Of a stretch of 64,000 nucleotides of DNA, positions 1 through 8,654 are shown in pieces. Source of the stretch: an uncultured Sphingomonadaceae bacterium (lineage in GTDB: Bacteria; Pseudomonadota; Alphaproteobacteria; Sphingomonadales; Sphingomonadaceae); contig CAMYJW010000015.1 in the NCBI GenBank assembly GCA_947258815.1, forward strand, positions 161,397 to 225,396. The letters run 5' to 3'. The position numbers and the translations under genes were made by a program. How positions within the stretch are numbered: the stretch's first letter is position 1; every line of letters starts with the position of its first letter. Under the pieces are notes generated by a model. It was not told the DNA's origin. It saw only the letters and a list, made by a program, of their open reading frames with translations, and made no database searches.

Positions 1-1
1 T

Positions 2-172
2 TTGCAGCAGGCAACGCTTGAAGCGAAAGACCAGATCGCCGCGTTGCATCCGCTGGGCCGGTTGGGCAGGGCTGAGGAAGTGGCCTCGGCCGTGCTTTAT
101 CTCGCATCGCCAGCCGCCAGTTTCATAACCGGTGCATACTATCCGGTGGATGGCGGTTATCTTGCGCAGTAA
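2..172 (+). CDS. Short-chain dehydrogenase/reductase, C-terminal end (partial)
   Basis: Only the last 56 codons are in the window; the 5' part lies to the left. The end carries the usual SDR C-terminal signature: [20 protein letters not shown] followed by [13 protein letters not shown]. This places it among classical NAD(P)-dependent oxidoreductases of the FabG type. The substrate cannot be inferred from this piece. It reads in the same direction as the MFS carrier that starts 43 bp downstream, so the two may be cotranscribed in a catabolic operon. Confidence 0.85.
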   Translation: MQQATLEAKDQIAALHPLGRLGRAEEVASAVLYLASPAASFITGAYYPVDGGYLAQ

Positions 173-214
173 CGGCGGCGAGATGCAGTGCGCATGGTAT
201 TTTGAGGAAGCGCT

Positions 215-1840
215 GTGAGCGCCGAGGCGACGCACGCTCCGGCCGTCCCTGAGGAGGAGGGCGGCTGGTATCGCTGGTATGTCCTCGGGCTGCTGGTCGT
301 TATTTACACGATCAACTTTATCGATCGCCAGATCATCACGATCCTTGCGCCCTATCTGAAAGAGGATCTGGGGCTGACCGATGCGCAGATCGGCCTGCTT
401 TATGGCACTGCGTTTGCGATGTTCTACGCGCTGTTCGGTATTCCGCTGGCGCGGCTGGCCGATGGCTGGAGCCGGGTGAAGACACTGTCGCTTGGCCTTA
501 CGTTCTGGTCAGTGATGACCACCCTTTCGGGCTTTGCGGTCAACTTCGCGCAACTGGGGCTTGCGCGGCTTGGTGTCGGGATCGGGGAGGCGAGCGGCTC
601 TCCGGCGGCTATCTCATTGCTGGGAGATTATTTTCCCAAGCGGATCAGAGGCACAGTGCTCGCGATCTATACCACCGGGATCTACGCTGGCATGGGATTG
701 TCGCTTATCATCGGGGGCTATGTCCTCGATCTGTGGCCCGGCTGGTTCGGACTGGCTGGCTGGCAGGCGGCGTTCATCATCGTGGGTCTGCCCGGTATCG
801 CGCTTGGTCTGATCGTTCTCGTTACCGTGCGAGAGCCGGTTCGCGGTGCGCTTGATGGCAATCCCCATCCCGGCGATGCGCACCCGTTTCGTAACGTGCT
901 GACCGAAGCGGCGATGATGTTTCCGCCGTGGACATTCTCCACGCTACGCAAGCTGGGCGGCAGCGCGGCGGCTTTGCGGCGCAATATCTATGCGCTGGTC
1001 GGTATGTTCGCTCTGTGTCTGGCGATTTATGCGCTGATCGAAGCGCTGCTTCCTGCCGATCAGCGCGCAGTGATCGGCACGCTCGCCGGTTTTGAGATCA
1101 CCAGCAACCTTGTCCAGTGGCTGGCCATCGCGATTGGCGGCTATGCCGCGTTCAGCTGGATTCAGTCTATACGTCTGCGTGACCGGGTAACCTTCGAGCT
1201 GACTTTGGGCGGGCAGAGTTATCGCCTGATGGCGATGTGCGGCGGGGTGCTTGGCATTTTCACCTATGGCACCAGTGCGTTCGTCTATGTTTATGGCAAT
1301 CGTTATCTAGGTATGGAGCCGACCGACGGTTTCCTGCTCGGTCTGATCGCGGTGATCGGTGGCACGCTGGGAACCTTTCTGGGGGGCTGGCTTGGAGACA
1401 TGGCCAAGCTGCGTAATCCCGCTGGCCGGGTTTACCTGTTGCTTGTCGCGATCACCGGCTTCGGCATCACGTTGTTCCTGCAATATATGACGCAGAGCAA
1501 AGCCGTGTTTTTTGCCTTGCACTTCGTCTCATTGATGTTGCTGACCACTTGGGTGCCGATCATGGTGGCAACCGCGCAGGATCTGGTCATCCCCCGCTTG
1601 CGCGGTGCCGGCTTTGCGGTGCAGACGTTGTGCAGCACGTTTACCGGGCTGGGGCTTGGTCCTTATGTGATCGGTGTGATCAGTGACATCACCGGCGATC
1701 TGCGGTTTGCGATCCTGACGATTCTGATTGCTATGCCGCTGCTGCTGGTTTTGCTGTGGCGGCTTGCACGATCGCTGCCCGAAGGTGAGGCCAGCGTTGT
1801 GGAGCGCGCCCGCGCGGCTGGAGAAACGATCGGCGATTAG
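215..1840 (+). CDS. MFS transporter, spinster-like family
   Basis: A 541-residue polytopic membrane protein. It opens with a short soluble stretch, then a first membrane segment containing INFIDRQI, a motif typical of spinster-like MFS carriers of proteobacterial catabolic clusters. The signature between TM2 and TM3 is seen as GIPLARLADGWSRVK. A long insertion with additional hydrophobic helices (about residues 255-330) separates the two six-helix halves. The GTG start is preceded by GAGGAAG. The TAG stop lies within a dispersed repeat (1837-1940). The substrate is unknown. The neighbours (SDR, thioesterase, nitroreductase, TonB receptor) suggest uptake or export of an organic carbon source. 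Confidence 0.85.
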   Translation: MSAEATHAPAVPEEEGGWYRWYVLGLLVVIYTINFIDRQIITILAPYLKEDLGLTDAQIGLLYGTAFAMFYALFGIPLARLADGWSRVKTLSLGLTFWSVMTTLSGFAVNFAQLGLARLGVGIGEASGSPAAISLLGDYFPKRIRGTVLAIYTTGIYAGMGLSLIIGGYVLDLWPGWFGLAGWQAAFIIVGLPGIALGLIVLVTVREPVRGALDGNPHPGDAHPFRNVLTEAAMMFPPWTFSTLRKLGGSAAALRRNIYALVGMFALCLAIYALIEALLPADQRAVIGTLAGFEITSNLVQWLAIAIGGYAAFSWIQSIRLRDRVTFELTLGGQSYRLMAMCGGVLGIFTYGTSAFVYVYGNRYLGMEPTDGFLLGLIAVIGGTLGTFLGGWLGDMAKLRNPAGRVYLLLVAITGFGITLFLQYMTQSKAVFFALHFVSLMLLTTWVPIMVATAQDLVIPRLRGAGFAVQTLCSTFTGLGLGPYVIGVISDITGDLRFAILTILIAMPLLLVLLWRLARSLPEGEASVVERARAAGETIGD

Positions 1841-1940
1841 AGCATTTTTTCAATCAATTCGGATCGGAAAACGCAAAAAGCCCGCGCGGCGCATGAGCGT
1901 TGCTTTTCCGTTCGCGCCAGCCTGAACGGAAAACGCTTTA
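1837..1940 (+). repeat. Dispersed ~103 bp repeat, copy 1
   Basis: This starts at the stop codon of the MFS gene (TTAGAGC) and ends in GAACGGAAAACGCTTTA. The reverse complement of 7011-7113 aligns along its whole length, with shared blocks such as TCGGATCGGAA-, CGCGCGGCGCAT-AGCG-TGCTTTT-CGTTCGCG and TGAACGGAAAACGC. Internal CGGAAAA/TTTTCCG arms can fold into a stem, so it may also act as a transcription terminator. It has no coding capacity of its own. Confidence 0.7.
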
Positions 1941-1983
1941 ATGGCCCGTGTGGACGGGGCGGGGCAAGCTCGTATCGCGCCAT

Positions 1984-2466
1984 TCAGTCTCCGGTCCAGG
2001 TTCCCACCAGTTCTTGCAGCGCTTCGTTTGTGTCAGTGCGCTCTCCGGCTTTGCCGCGGCGGAAGGTTGCACTTGCGCGCAGCACCGGCTCGCCATCTGC
2101 CGTAACCAGGCCTTCTGAAAAGTTGATCCGGCCGGTGCGCCGCAAAAGCCGCCCGCGCCCTTCCACCCATTGGCCCAGCTTCGATTGTCCGAGATAGTCC
2201 AGCGTAAGTGAGATGGTGGGCGTGTAGCCATCATCGAAAGCCGGATTGAAACGCGAAAGCGTGGCCAGGTAGGTATCGGCGAAACTCGCGATCATGCCGC
2301 CGTGGCAGATATCCATCGTATTGGCGTGCCGCTCATCGACACGAAACCCGAAGACAGGGCCTTCCTCTGGATCGATGCGCACGAACAGCGGGCCGATGAA
2401 CGAAGTGAACGTGCTGCCTCTGATGTGATCGAAGCGGATGAATCCATCGGGAGCGATTTGCGACAA
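1984..2466 (-). CDS. PaaI-family hotdog thioesterase
   Basis: A 160-residue single hotdog-fold protein. The active-site segment ANTMDICHGGMIASFAD (about residues 49-65) matches the HGG-containing helix of PaaI-type acyl-CoA thioesterases, which hydrolyse acyl-CoA intermediates during aromatic or fatty-acid breakdown. It is cytoplasmic, with no signal peptide. The gene is divergent from the nitroreductase-family gene at 2633, sharing a ~165 bp intergenic region. The native acyl-CoA is not identifiable. Confidence 0.8.
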   Translation of the reverse strand: MSQIAPDGFIRFDHIRGSTFTSFIGPLFVRIDPEEGPVFGFRVDERHANTMDICHGGMIASFADTYLATLSRFNPAFDDGYTPTISLTLDYLGQSKLGQWVEGRGRLLRRTGRINFSEGLVTADGEPVLRASATFRRGKAGERTDTNEALQELVGTWTGD

Positions 2467-2632
2467 CTGTTCCTCCGGTAAACGGCTGACTGCCCGGAGC
2501 GGGCTGATATTTTATATCTCTAGTGCGAAACAACTGTTCAGAAAACCGAAAAAAATACGGATTGATCAAAACCCGATCTTGACTCGGGTGTTAAAATAGG
2601 GCGATGAACATGCTTATCGTATAGTCAATGAC

Positions 2633-3172
2633 GTGCGTATGGGGAGATGCCGGTTGTCGTTTGATAAGATGGACGATGTGCGCGCCGCAAAACTTGCGGA
2701 AGACGAACTCAAGGCCTTGCCTGATCAGGTGAAGGATGAGCTGGAAAAACATCGCCAGCAGTATCTGTCTGATCCCGAAGCGGCGCACATGTGGGATCCG
2801 ATCGCAATCGGCACACCCGGCGGGCCGGTCACTTGCCTGCTGCTGCACCATAAGGGGCGCAAGACCGGGCAGTGGCGGAACACGGCGCTTCAGTATTACC
2901 GATTTAACGGGGATATTCTGATCGTCGCCTCGCGCGGTGGGACGGAAGAGCCGCCGGTGTGGTTCCTCAATCTCGAAGCAAACCCCGATTGCCGCATTCA
3001 GGTTGGCGCGAATGGCTCGGAAGCGACGGCACGGGTTATCACCGGCGATGCGCGCAAGGCCTATTGGGACTTCATCTCCACTGAACAGCCGGCCCAGGCG
3101 GAATACCAGTCGCGTTGCAAGCGCCAGATTCCGGTGGTGGCGCTTGATCTGCCCGAAGGCGTTGAGGTCTGA
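2633..3172 (+). CDS. Deazaflavin-dependent nitroreductase (Ddn-like) family protein
   Basis: The protein has up to 179 residues. The core, from about residue 60, contains LLLHHKGRKTGQWRNTAL, then YRFNGDILIVASRGG, then PPVWFLNLEANPDCRIQVG. This is the split beta-barrel pattern of the F420-dependent nitroreductase (Ddn/AclJ) family. Proteobacterial members may use FMN or another deazaflavin, so cofactor and substrate are open. The GTG at 2633 gives the longest frame. ATG at 2639 or 2669 are alternatives and none has a convincing ribosome site. It lies upstream of, and in line with, the TonB receptor. Confidence 0.7.
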   Translation: MRMGRCRLSFDKMDDVRAAKLAEDELKALPDQVKDELEKHRQQYLSDPEAAHMWDPIAIGTPGGPVTCLLLHHKGRKTGQWRNTALQYYRFNGDILIVASRGGTEEPPVWFLNLEANPDCRIQVGANGSEATARVITGDARKAYWDFISTEQPAQAEYQSRCKRQIPVVALDLPEGVEV

Positions 3173-3277
3173 TTGCGCGTTGATGTCCGATGTGGCGCAC
3201 GCGTTGAGGGGTGAATATAAGAATTTGAATAATAACGAATATTTATAACAAATATAGAATCATCTGAGGAGGGATGT

Positions 3278-5770
3278 ATGAAATTACGGTACAGTTTGCT
3301 GTTGAGTGCAGCCGGAGCGATGCTTGCATTGCCTGGTGTGGCAAATGCACAAACGGGCGAGGGCGAAAGTAGCTCCGGCTTCGGCAATGATATCGTCGTT
3401 ACCGCCAACAAACGCGAAGAGAACCTCAACGATGTTGGTCTGACGATTACAGCGATTTCCGGCGAGGCGCTTAAAGAGCGTCAGCTGACTTCCCTTTCCG
3501 ATGTTGCCTCGGTGGTGCCAGGCCTCGCGTTTGCGCCTTCGAACACCGGCACGCCGATCCTTACGCTTCGCGGCGTGGGCTTCAACGAAAGCTCGCTGGG
3601 TGTCTATCCGGCTGTCAGCGTCTATCTTGACCAGATACCGATGGCGTTCCCGGCGCTCGCCTCTCACGCGGCATTCGATCTTCAGCGGATCGAAGCGCTG
3701 AAAGGGCCGCAGGGCACGCTGTTCGGCCAGAACTCAACCGGTGGTGCGATCAACTATATCGCCAACAAGCCCACGGATACCTTCGAGGCCGGTGGCGACA
3801 TCAGCTATGGCCGGTTCAACACAATCGAGGGCAACGCCTATATATCCGGCCCGCTTTCGGAAAATGTCCGGGGTCGTATTGCCGTTAATGGCCTCAATGG
3901 CGACGATTGGCAGTACAACCCGGATCGCACAGATTCAAATGGTCATCAGTCCTATATCGCCGGTCGCGCCATTCTGGATGTCGATGCAACCGAAACCGTG
4001 AAGCTGAGCTTCAGTGTCAACGCATGGCGTGACAAGTCTCAGCCGCAAGCGCAGCAGCTTGTCGGCATCCGGGTTCAGAACTGGAGCGCGGAACGCGAGG
4101 CACGCCACGATTTCTATCGCAACCCCGAAGCGCTTTACTCGTTCGGCAGCGCGCGCATCGCAAACTGGTCAACGCTGACGCCCGATCCGGGCACGATCGC
4201 GCCCGATCCCAATATCCCGCATGGCTTTGGCGATGATCCGAGCGCCTGGGGCACGACGAACTTTGATCCGCACGCAAACCGCCGGATGTGGCAGGCGGCG
4301 ATGCGCGCTGATGTTGAGCTGGGCACGATGACCCTGACTTCGCTGACCTCTTATGCGCATTTCAAGCAGGATCAGGGGGTCGATGGTGATGGCATGACAT
4401 ATGTCACCTATGATCTTGAGGAGAACGATGGTTACATCAAGTCGTTCAGTCAGGAACTGCGGCTGGCAAACGATCCAACCTCGCGGCTTCGCTGGTTGTT
4501 GGGCGGCAATTACGAAAAAAGCACGACTTTTGAAGATCAGGGGTTGCGCTATTTCGACAATACAAGCCACGATTCCAGCCTGTTCAACATCAACTATTCG
4601 GGCGTAACCAACAAGCAGAAGATCGAGAACATCGCGGTTTTCGCCAATCTTGAATTCGATGTGACTGAATCGCTGACATTGAAGGCGGCCGGGCGTTACA
4701 CCGATTCCAAGAACCGCAATGCACTTTGCTCGTACACCACCGAAAATGGCAACGTGAACAAGTTCTTCAATTTCCTGGGCGGCGCGATCGGTTCTGTCCC
4801 CTTCGATCCGATCCCGCCCGAAGGCTGTTACACGCTCAACTTCGATAATGTGCCGGGCGAGGTGTTCCGTGGTAATCTGAAGGAAGACAATGTCTCCTGG
4901 CGCTTCGGTCTGGATTACAAGATCAATCCAGACGCGTTGGTTTATGCCAACATCTCGCGCGGCTATAAGGCGGGTTCTTTCCCGACACTGGCAGCAGCAG
5001 GTTTTGTTGCGCTGGCACCTGTGGTGCAGGAATCGGTGACAGCTTACGAATTGGGGCTCAAGGCCACGCTGGCTAACGGGGCGGTCCAGTTCAATACTGC
5101 CGGTTTCTATATGGACTACAAGGACAAGCAAATCCGTGGCCGATTGAGCGACCCGATTTTTGGCGCGCTTGAAACGCTGGTGAACATTCCCAAGGCACGC
5201 ATCTGGGGCGTTGAAGCGGATGTCACCGTTCGGCCTGCAGAAGGCCTTACGCTCAGCGGTGCGATCACTTATCTGAACTCCAAAATCAAGGAAAGCCCGG
5301 CCGCGCCGTATAACTTCAACGTGTTGGGTCAGACGGACGATTTTGCTGGCGATGCGCTGCCGTTCACGCCGGAACTGGCGGGTTCGTTCAACCTCGATTA
5401 CCGGCGCGAACTGGCCAATGGCGGTACGCCATTCATCGGATTTACGGTGACTGCGCGTGACAAGTCAGACTCTCAGCCTGCTGCAAGTCGGCTTAACTAT
5501 TTTGACGGATGTCAGATCGATTCAGGCGGCGCTCCGGTATGTTATCTGCCCGATGGCGTGTCCAATCCGTTCACTTTGAATGGTTATGCGACCATCGATG
5601 CGCGGCTGGGCTATGAAGCCCCCGATGGCGCATGGAAGGTTATGGTCTGGGGCAAGAACATCACCAACAAGTACTATTGGACCAACGTCATTTCGTCGGC
5701 GGACTCCGCCGCCCGTTTTGCGGGTCGGCCAGCCACGTATGGCGTAACCTTTGGATACAGTTTCCGCTAA
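3278..5770 (+). CDS. TonB-dependent outer-membrane receptor
   Basis: An 830-residue protein with a Sec signal peptide ending near GVANAQT (about residue 25). A TonB-box/plug start follows with DIVVTANKREENL. The plug domain includes LTLRGVG and IEALKGPQGTLFGQNSTGGAINY (about residues 95-165), and a long beta-barrel ends in TYGVTFGYSFR. It imports a substrate across the outer membrane using TonB/ExbBD energy. Sphingomonads carry many such receptors for organic substrates, and the catabolic neighbours fit that better than a siderophore. The ATG has a strong GAGGAGGG ribosome site, and the upstream 100 bp is AT-rich. A hairpin terminator follows at 5792. Confidence 0.92.
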   Translation: MKLRYSLLLSAAGAMLALPGVANAQTGEGESSSGFGNDIVVTANKREENLNDVGLTITAISGEALKERQLTSLSDVASVVPGLAFAPSNTGTPILTLRGVGFNESSLGVYPAVSVYLDQIPMAFPALASHAAFDLQRIEALKGPQGTLFGQNSTGGAINYIANKPTDTFEAGGDISYGRFNTIEGNAYISGPLSENVRGRIAVNGLNGDDWQYNPDRTDSNGHQSYIAGRAILDVDATETVKLSFSVNAWRDKSQPQAQQLVGIRVQNWSAEREARHDFYRNPEALYSFGSARIANWSTLTPDPGTIAPDPNIPHGFGDDPSAWGTTNFDPHANRRMWQAAMRADVELGTMTLTSLTSYAHFKQDQGVDGDGMTYVTYDLEENDGYIKSFSQELRLANDPTSRLRWLLGGNYEKSTTFEDQGLRYFDNTSHDSSLFNINYSGVTNKQKIENIAVFANLEFDVTESLTLKAAGRYTDSKNRNALCSYTTENGNVNKFFNFLGGAIGSVPFDPIPPEGCYTLNFDNVPGEVFRGNLKEDNVSWRFGLDYKINPDALVYANISRGYKAGSFPTLAAAGFVALAPVVQESVTAYELGLKATLANGAVQFNTAGFYMDYKDKQIRGRLSDPIFGALETLVNIPKARIWGVEADVTVRPAEGLTLSGAITYLNSKIKESPAAPYNFNVLGQTDDFAGDALPFTPELAGSFNLDYRRELANGGTPFIGFTVTARDKSDSQPAASRLNYFDGCQIDSGGAPVCYLPDGVSNPFTLNGYATIDARLGYEAPDGAWKVMVWGKNITNKYYWTNVISSADSAARFAGRPATYGVTFGYSFR

Positions 5771-5791
5771 AGCGGTTTCATATCCGATTGA

Positions 5792-5826
5792 AGCGCGCGG
5801 TCAGCCATGGCCGCGCGCTTTTTTCT
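5792..5826 (+). terminator. Rho-independent terminator after the TonB receptor
   Basis: A 9 bp perfect stem (AGCGCGCGG at 5792-5800 pairing with CCGCGCGCT at 5811-5819), a 10 nt loop and a run of T to 5824. It lies 22 bp past the receptor stop codon. Confidence 0.8.
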
Positions 5827-6002
5827 GCGCCAGCGCCTGTGGATGGAAAGCGATCGGCTTTGCATGCACCATTCCGGCAAATGGACGCATGAATAGCCAA
5901 ATCCGAGGGTGATCCGCGTTCCAACCGACTCACACCGGTCATACGTTGCTGCAGAGCTTTGGGAGACGAAGATCATGAAGGCATTGGAAACGCGCGAAAA
6001 GA

Positions 6003-6470
6003 TTGCGTCCTTGTGGGAAAGCGAGGAAGCGCGGATACAATCCAGATTGCATCGCGCGAAAATACTTCATAGATTTTGGGCAGCAGCCGGTTGAAGAGAG
6101 CCTGCCAAAGGTCGTCCGGCAGATTTTTTACCGCTACAAGCGCCACAAAAATATAATAATAAACCTTGTAAACGAAGTCCCGGAGATAAAGTCTGCTGCG
6201 GAGAACTATTCAATAGACAGGCTGATATACAGGGCCAGCCTGATTTATTTGCAGATATACCAGGATTCATTTCCGGACAAAAGCTTGCGTAAAGTTCATG
6301 ACGTTATGAATCTGGTGTTCTCATCAGCGATCAAGCAGTATCTTACCGAAGCGGATCCGCCGTTTGACGACGAGGTGTTTCTTACCGAGCTGTCGTCAGT
6401 GATGCTGGGCTATCTGGCTTATGATCAGACGATTTCGGACGGCACAGGAACGCCCGCAGAAGAGGCTTGA
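6003..6470 (+). pseudogene. TetR-family regulator remnant (ligand-binding half only)
   Basis: The frame encodes up to 155 residues. From about residue 35 it reads like the helical C-terminal domain of a TetR/AcrR regulator (RHKNIIINLVNEVPEIK, then FLTELSSVMLGYLAYD). No N-terminal helix-turn-helix is present in this or the neighbouring frames; an overlapping +1 frame ending at 6094 has no HTH either. The segment is more AT-rich than its surroundings. I read it as a truncated regulator of the adjacent receptor or catabolic genes. A short stand-alone helical protein remains possible. Confidence 0.45.
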
Positions 6471-6575
6471 GCATTGAACCGGCTATGGGGTCCGCGCGCT
6501 CACTCCGGGGATTGCGTGGATTGTGGACGACGTGCACAATCTGTCCCGGCTATGCCGATGCACAGGAGCGAACAC

Positions 6576-7013
6576 ATGACGATCGAAGCAAACAAGCAAC
6601 TGGTCAGGGATTATTTTGCAGCCATCAATTCGGGTGACGAGGCCGCCATCCTGAGCATGACGACCGGCGATTTTGTGTTCATGACGATGGCGCGCAGCCC
6701 TGAATGGCTGCTCCCACGGTGGGATCGTGAGCAGTTTTCCAGAGTTCCAAGCACAATGTCGCGCGTTCTCACAGCGCCCATCCAGCTCTCGATTGTGGAT
6801 ATGACGGCCGAAGGCGATCGCGTTGCGGTTGAGGCGGAGACCGATTCCACGATGCTCAGCGGCAGAAAATACAACAACCGCTATCACTTCGTCTTCAAAT
6901 TCCGCGATGGAAAGTTCTGCGAAGTTCGCGAATACAGTTGCAGCCATCTTGCATCGACATGCTTTGGTGCGATTGACACAGATCAGCCTGAACTGACGAA
7001 GATGGCTCCTTAG
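6576..7013 (+). CDS. NTF2-like / SnoaL-type protein
   Basis: A 145-residue protein beginning MTIEANKQLVRDYFAAINSG, the standard first helix of nuclear-transport-factor-2-like folds. A conical beta-sheet follows with DRVAVEAET and YNNRYHFVFKFRDGKFCEVREY. Family members include ketosteroid isomerases, SnoaL cyclases and dehydratases, and many have no assigned reaction. The start at 6576 is chosen because AGGAG lies 8-12 bp upstream; longer frames reach back to 6474 without homology-like sequence. The stop codon is the first three bases of repeat copy 2. Confidence 0.75.
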   Translation: MTIEANKQLVRDYFAAINSGDEAAILSMTTGDFVFMTMARSPEWLLPRWDREQFSRVPSTMSRVLTAPIQLSIVDMTAEGDRVAVEAETDSTMLSGRKYNNRYHFVFKFRDGKFCEVREYSCSHLASTCFGAIDTDQPELTKMAP

Positions 7014-7113
7014 GGCGTTTTCCGTTCAAACTGACGCGAACGAAAAAGCAGCGCTTATGCGCCGCGCGAACTTATCGCGACTTCCGATCCCGATTGATCG
7101 CAAATCGCTCTAA
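7011..7113 (-). repeat. Dispersed ~103 bp repeat, copy 2 (inverted)
   Basis: The reverse complement aligns end to end with 1837-1940. Its first bases (TAG at 7011) are the stop codon of the NTF2-like gene, mirroring copy 1, which supplies the MFS stop. The two inverted copies bracket 5.1 kb carrying the thioesterase, nitroreductase, TonB receptor and NTF2-like genes. Confidence 0.7.
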
Positions 7114-7182
7114 GTCCAGACCTTTGGCCGCGTGGGCCGGTCCGAGTGGCTTTGGGTTCTAGGCCAGATTCAGTCAGACCTT

Positions 7183-7716
7183 TCAGTCAGCCCATTGCGC
7201 AAGCCAGTTGGCAATTGCCTGCGGGCTGGAGCGGGGCAGATGCGCAAACACGCTCATTTCCCCTTCGTTGAGAAGCTGATCGGTGCGCGGGTCGATGACC
7301 ATGACGGCCGGAAGGCCGGGGAGCTGATCGACATCATAGCGCCCCGGTATGTCGAGATTTCTGTCGAGCCGCCCGACATCGACAGGAACAATCACGAAAT
7401 GCCGGTCGACAAAGCGCTTCATCGGCGCAAGTTTCAGTGTCCCGGCAAAGCGGCGGCATGAAATACACCAGTTTCCGCCCATTTCGATAAGCAACAGTTT
7501 GCCTTCGCGCATGGCTTTCTTGCGCGCCGCTTCGACATTCTTCCGTGCGTTCGCTTTCGGATTGAACGGCTGCGGGAGCGGTTGGGGCAACTTTTCGAAA
7601 CTGGTTACGCCAAGGCGCGGCGCAGCGGGAGAAGCCCACGCGCCAGCCGCAGGAGCAAACGAGAGGGCGAGCGCCAGCAGCGCCACAAAAGGTCTGATCG
7701 GCCCGCCCTGACGCAT
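7183..7716 (-). CDS. Periplasmic thioredoxin-fold protein, SoxW-like
   Basis: A 177-residue protein with a signal peptide ending near GAWAS (about residue 29). A thioredoxin-like domain follows whose redox motif is GNWCISCRRF (about residues 84-93), with the cis-Pro region LPGLPAVMVID downstream. The WCxxC motif points to a disulfide reductase. Next to sox genes, such proteins (SoxW/SoxS in Paracoccus) keep the SoxY carrier cysteine reduced; that role is inferred from position. It is downstream of the cytochrome c gene (7 bp gap) and likely in one operon with it and the ArsR regulator. Confidence 0.75.
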   Translation of the reverse strand: MRQGGPIRPFVALLALALSFAPAAGAWASPAAPRLGVTSFEKLPQPLPQPFNPKANARKNVEAARKKAMREGKLLLIEMGGNWCISCRRFAGTLKLAPMKRFVDRHFVIVPVDVGRLDRNLDIPGRYDVDQLPGLPAVMVIDPRTDQLLNEGEMSVFAHLPRSSPQAIANWLAQWAD

Positions 7717-7723
7717 CGCTGGC

Positions 7724-8101
7724 CTAAAGCGTTTTCATATAGTTGATCAGCTCGGCGCGCTTGGCCGGATCGCGCACCCCGGCAAAAAACATCTTGTTGC
7801 CCGGAACCGTGCCGCGTGGCTGTTTGAGCCAGCGATCGAGCGTGGCAGCATCCCATTTCAGACCCGATTTTTTCAGCGCAGGCGAGTATTTATATCCCGC
7901 AACTGTGCCGGCCTTGCGATTATAAACCCCGGCAAGGTGCGGTCCCATCCGTTTGGGGCCGCTGGCGGAGACACTGTGGCAGCTTGCGCACATCGCATAG
8001 CTGGCTGGCGCTTTGCGGGCGGCCTGAGCCGGAGGATTACTTGCTACCAGCATCGAAACGCCGGCAGTGGCCAGCGCCAGGATCATCATTGTTCGCTTCA
8101 T
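7724..8101 (-). CDS. Small class I c-type cytochrome
   Basis: A 125-residue precursor. A signal peptide (to about PPAQA, residue 26) precedes one haem site CASCH. GPHLAGVYNRKAG and NKMFFAGV follow; the latter contains the likely distal Met. This matches cytochrome c2/c550 of alphaproteobacteria. It is the probable electron acceptor for SoxAX/SoxCD on the way to the terminal oxidase. The ATG at 8101 is chosen for the AGGAGGAGAA ribosome site just upstream on this strand; a longer frame to 8173 lacks one. Confidence 0.85.
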   Translation of the reverse strand: MKRTMMILALATAGVSMLVASNPPAQAARKAPASYAMCASCHSVSASGPKRMGPHLAGVYNRKAGTVAGYKYSPALKKSGLKWDAATLDRWLKQPRGTVPGNKMFFAGVRDPAKRAELINYMKTL

Positions 8102-8141
8102 CAGACAGTTCTCCTCCTGATCGCTGTCAGGCCCGGCACGT

Positions 8142-8492
8142 TTATGCGGCCAGGCTCTCAACAGCATCTCCAATCGCCGCGACCGGATCGCTTGCCCCGG
8201 TCAGCATGGCCTGCATGCAGCTTATGCAGAGGCGCATGTGTTCATCGGCCAGATCGTAATAGATATGGCGCGCCTCGCGCCGCGTTTTCACCATGTCCGC
8301 CCGGCGCAGCACCGCCAGTTGCTGGCTCAGCATCGGCTGGTTGATGCCGGTCACAGCCTCAATCTGGCCGACCGACTTTTCCGACTCGAGCAAGGCCGAG
8401 AGGATCATCAGCCGTTGCGGCTGTGCGAATATCTTCAGCTTCTCAGTGGCGACTTCCGCAAGCTGCCTGTCGGCAAAAAACTGCTGTTCCAT
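8142..8492 (-). CDS. ArsR/SmtB-family repressor, probable regulator of the sox genes
   Basis: A 116-residue winged-helix protein. The recognition helix lies in GINQPMLSQQLAVLRRADMV and the wing in TRREARHIYYDL. A CISC pair (about residues 89-92) follows the wing. Sox loci are commonly controlled by ArsR-type SoxR/BigR/SqrR repressors that sense persulfide through two cysteines. The more N-terminal cysteine of BigR/SqrR is a serine here (LMILSALLES), so the CxxC pair may be the sensing site. The gene is divergent from soxC across a promoter carrying a perfect inverted repeat, which fits autoregulation and sox control. Confidence 0.8.
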   Translation of the reverse strand: MEQQFFADRQLAEVATEKLKIFAQPQRLMILSALLESEKSVGQIEAVTGINQPMLSQQLAVLRRADMVKTRREARHIYYDLADEHMRLCISCMQAMLTGASDPVAAIGDAVESLAA

Positions 8493-8558
8493 TCACCTCA
8501 TCCGTCAGTTGGTTTCAGTGTGCTGCCCTAGCTGATCGACCAGCACAGAAAAAGGCGC

Positions 8559-8596
8559 TTGACACTTATGCATATACAAACATAATTGGTTTATGT
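8559..8596 (+). promoter_or_regulatory. soxC promoter with overlapping ArsR-type operator
   Basis: TTGACA at 8559-8564 and CATAAT at 8581-8586, 16 bp apart, form a strong sigma-70-type promoter. A perfect inverted repeat, ACATAA (8580-8585), 5 bp, TTATGT (8591-8596), covers the -10 and start-site region. That placement suits repression by the divergent ArsR-family protein. The operator role is an inference. Confidence 0.6.
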
Positions 8597-8654
8597 AAAT
8601 ATTAAAAAATCGACTCTGCCGGACAAGGTTGTCCAGACGATGTCGGGAGGTTGC

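Noticed and set aside
4169..5131. 320-residue minus-strand frame inside the TonB receptor
   Set aside because: It is antisense to a gene with full receptor homology, has no family signature, and reflects the GC-rich codon pattern of the sense strand.
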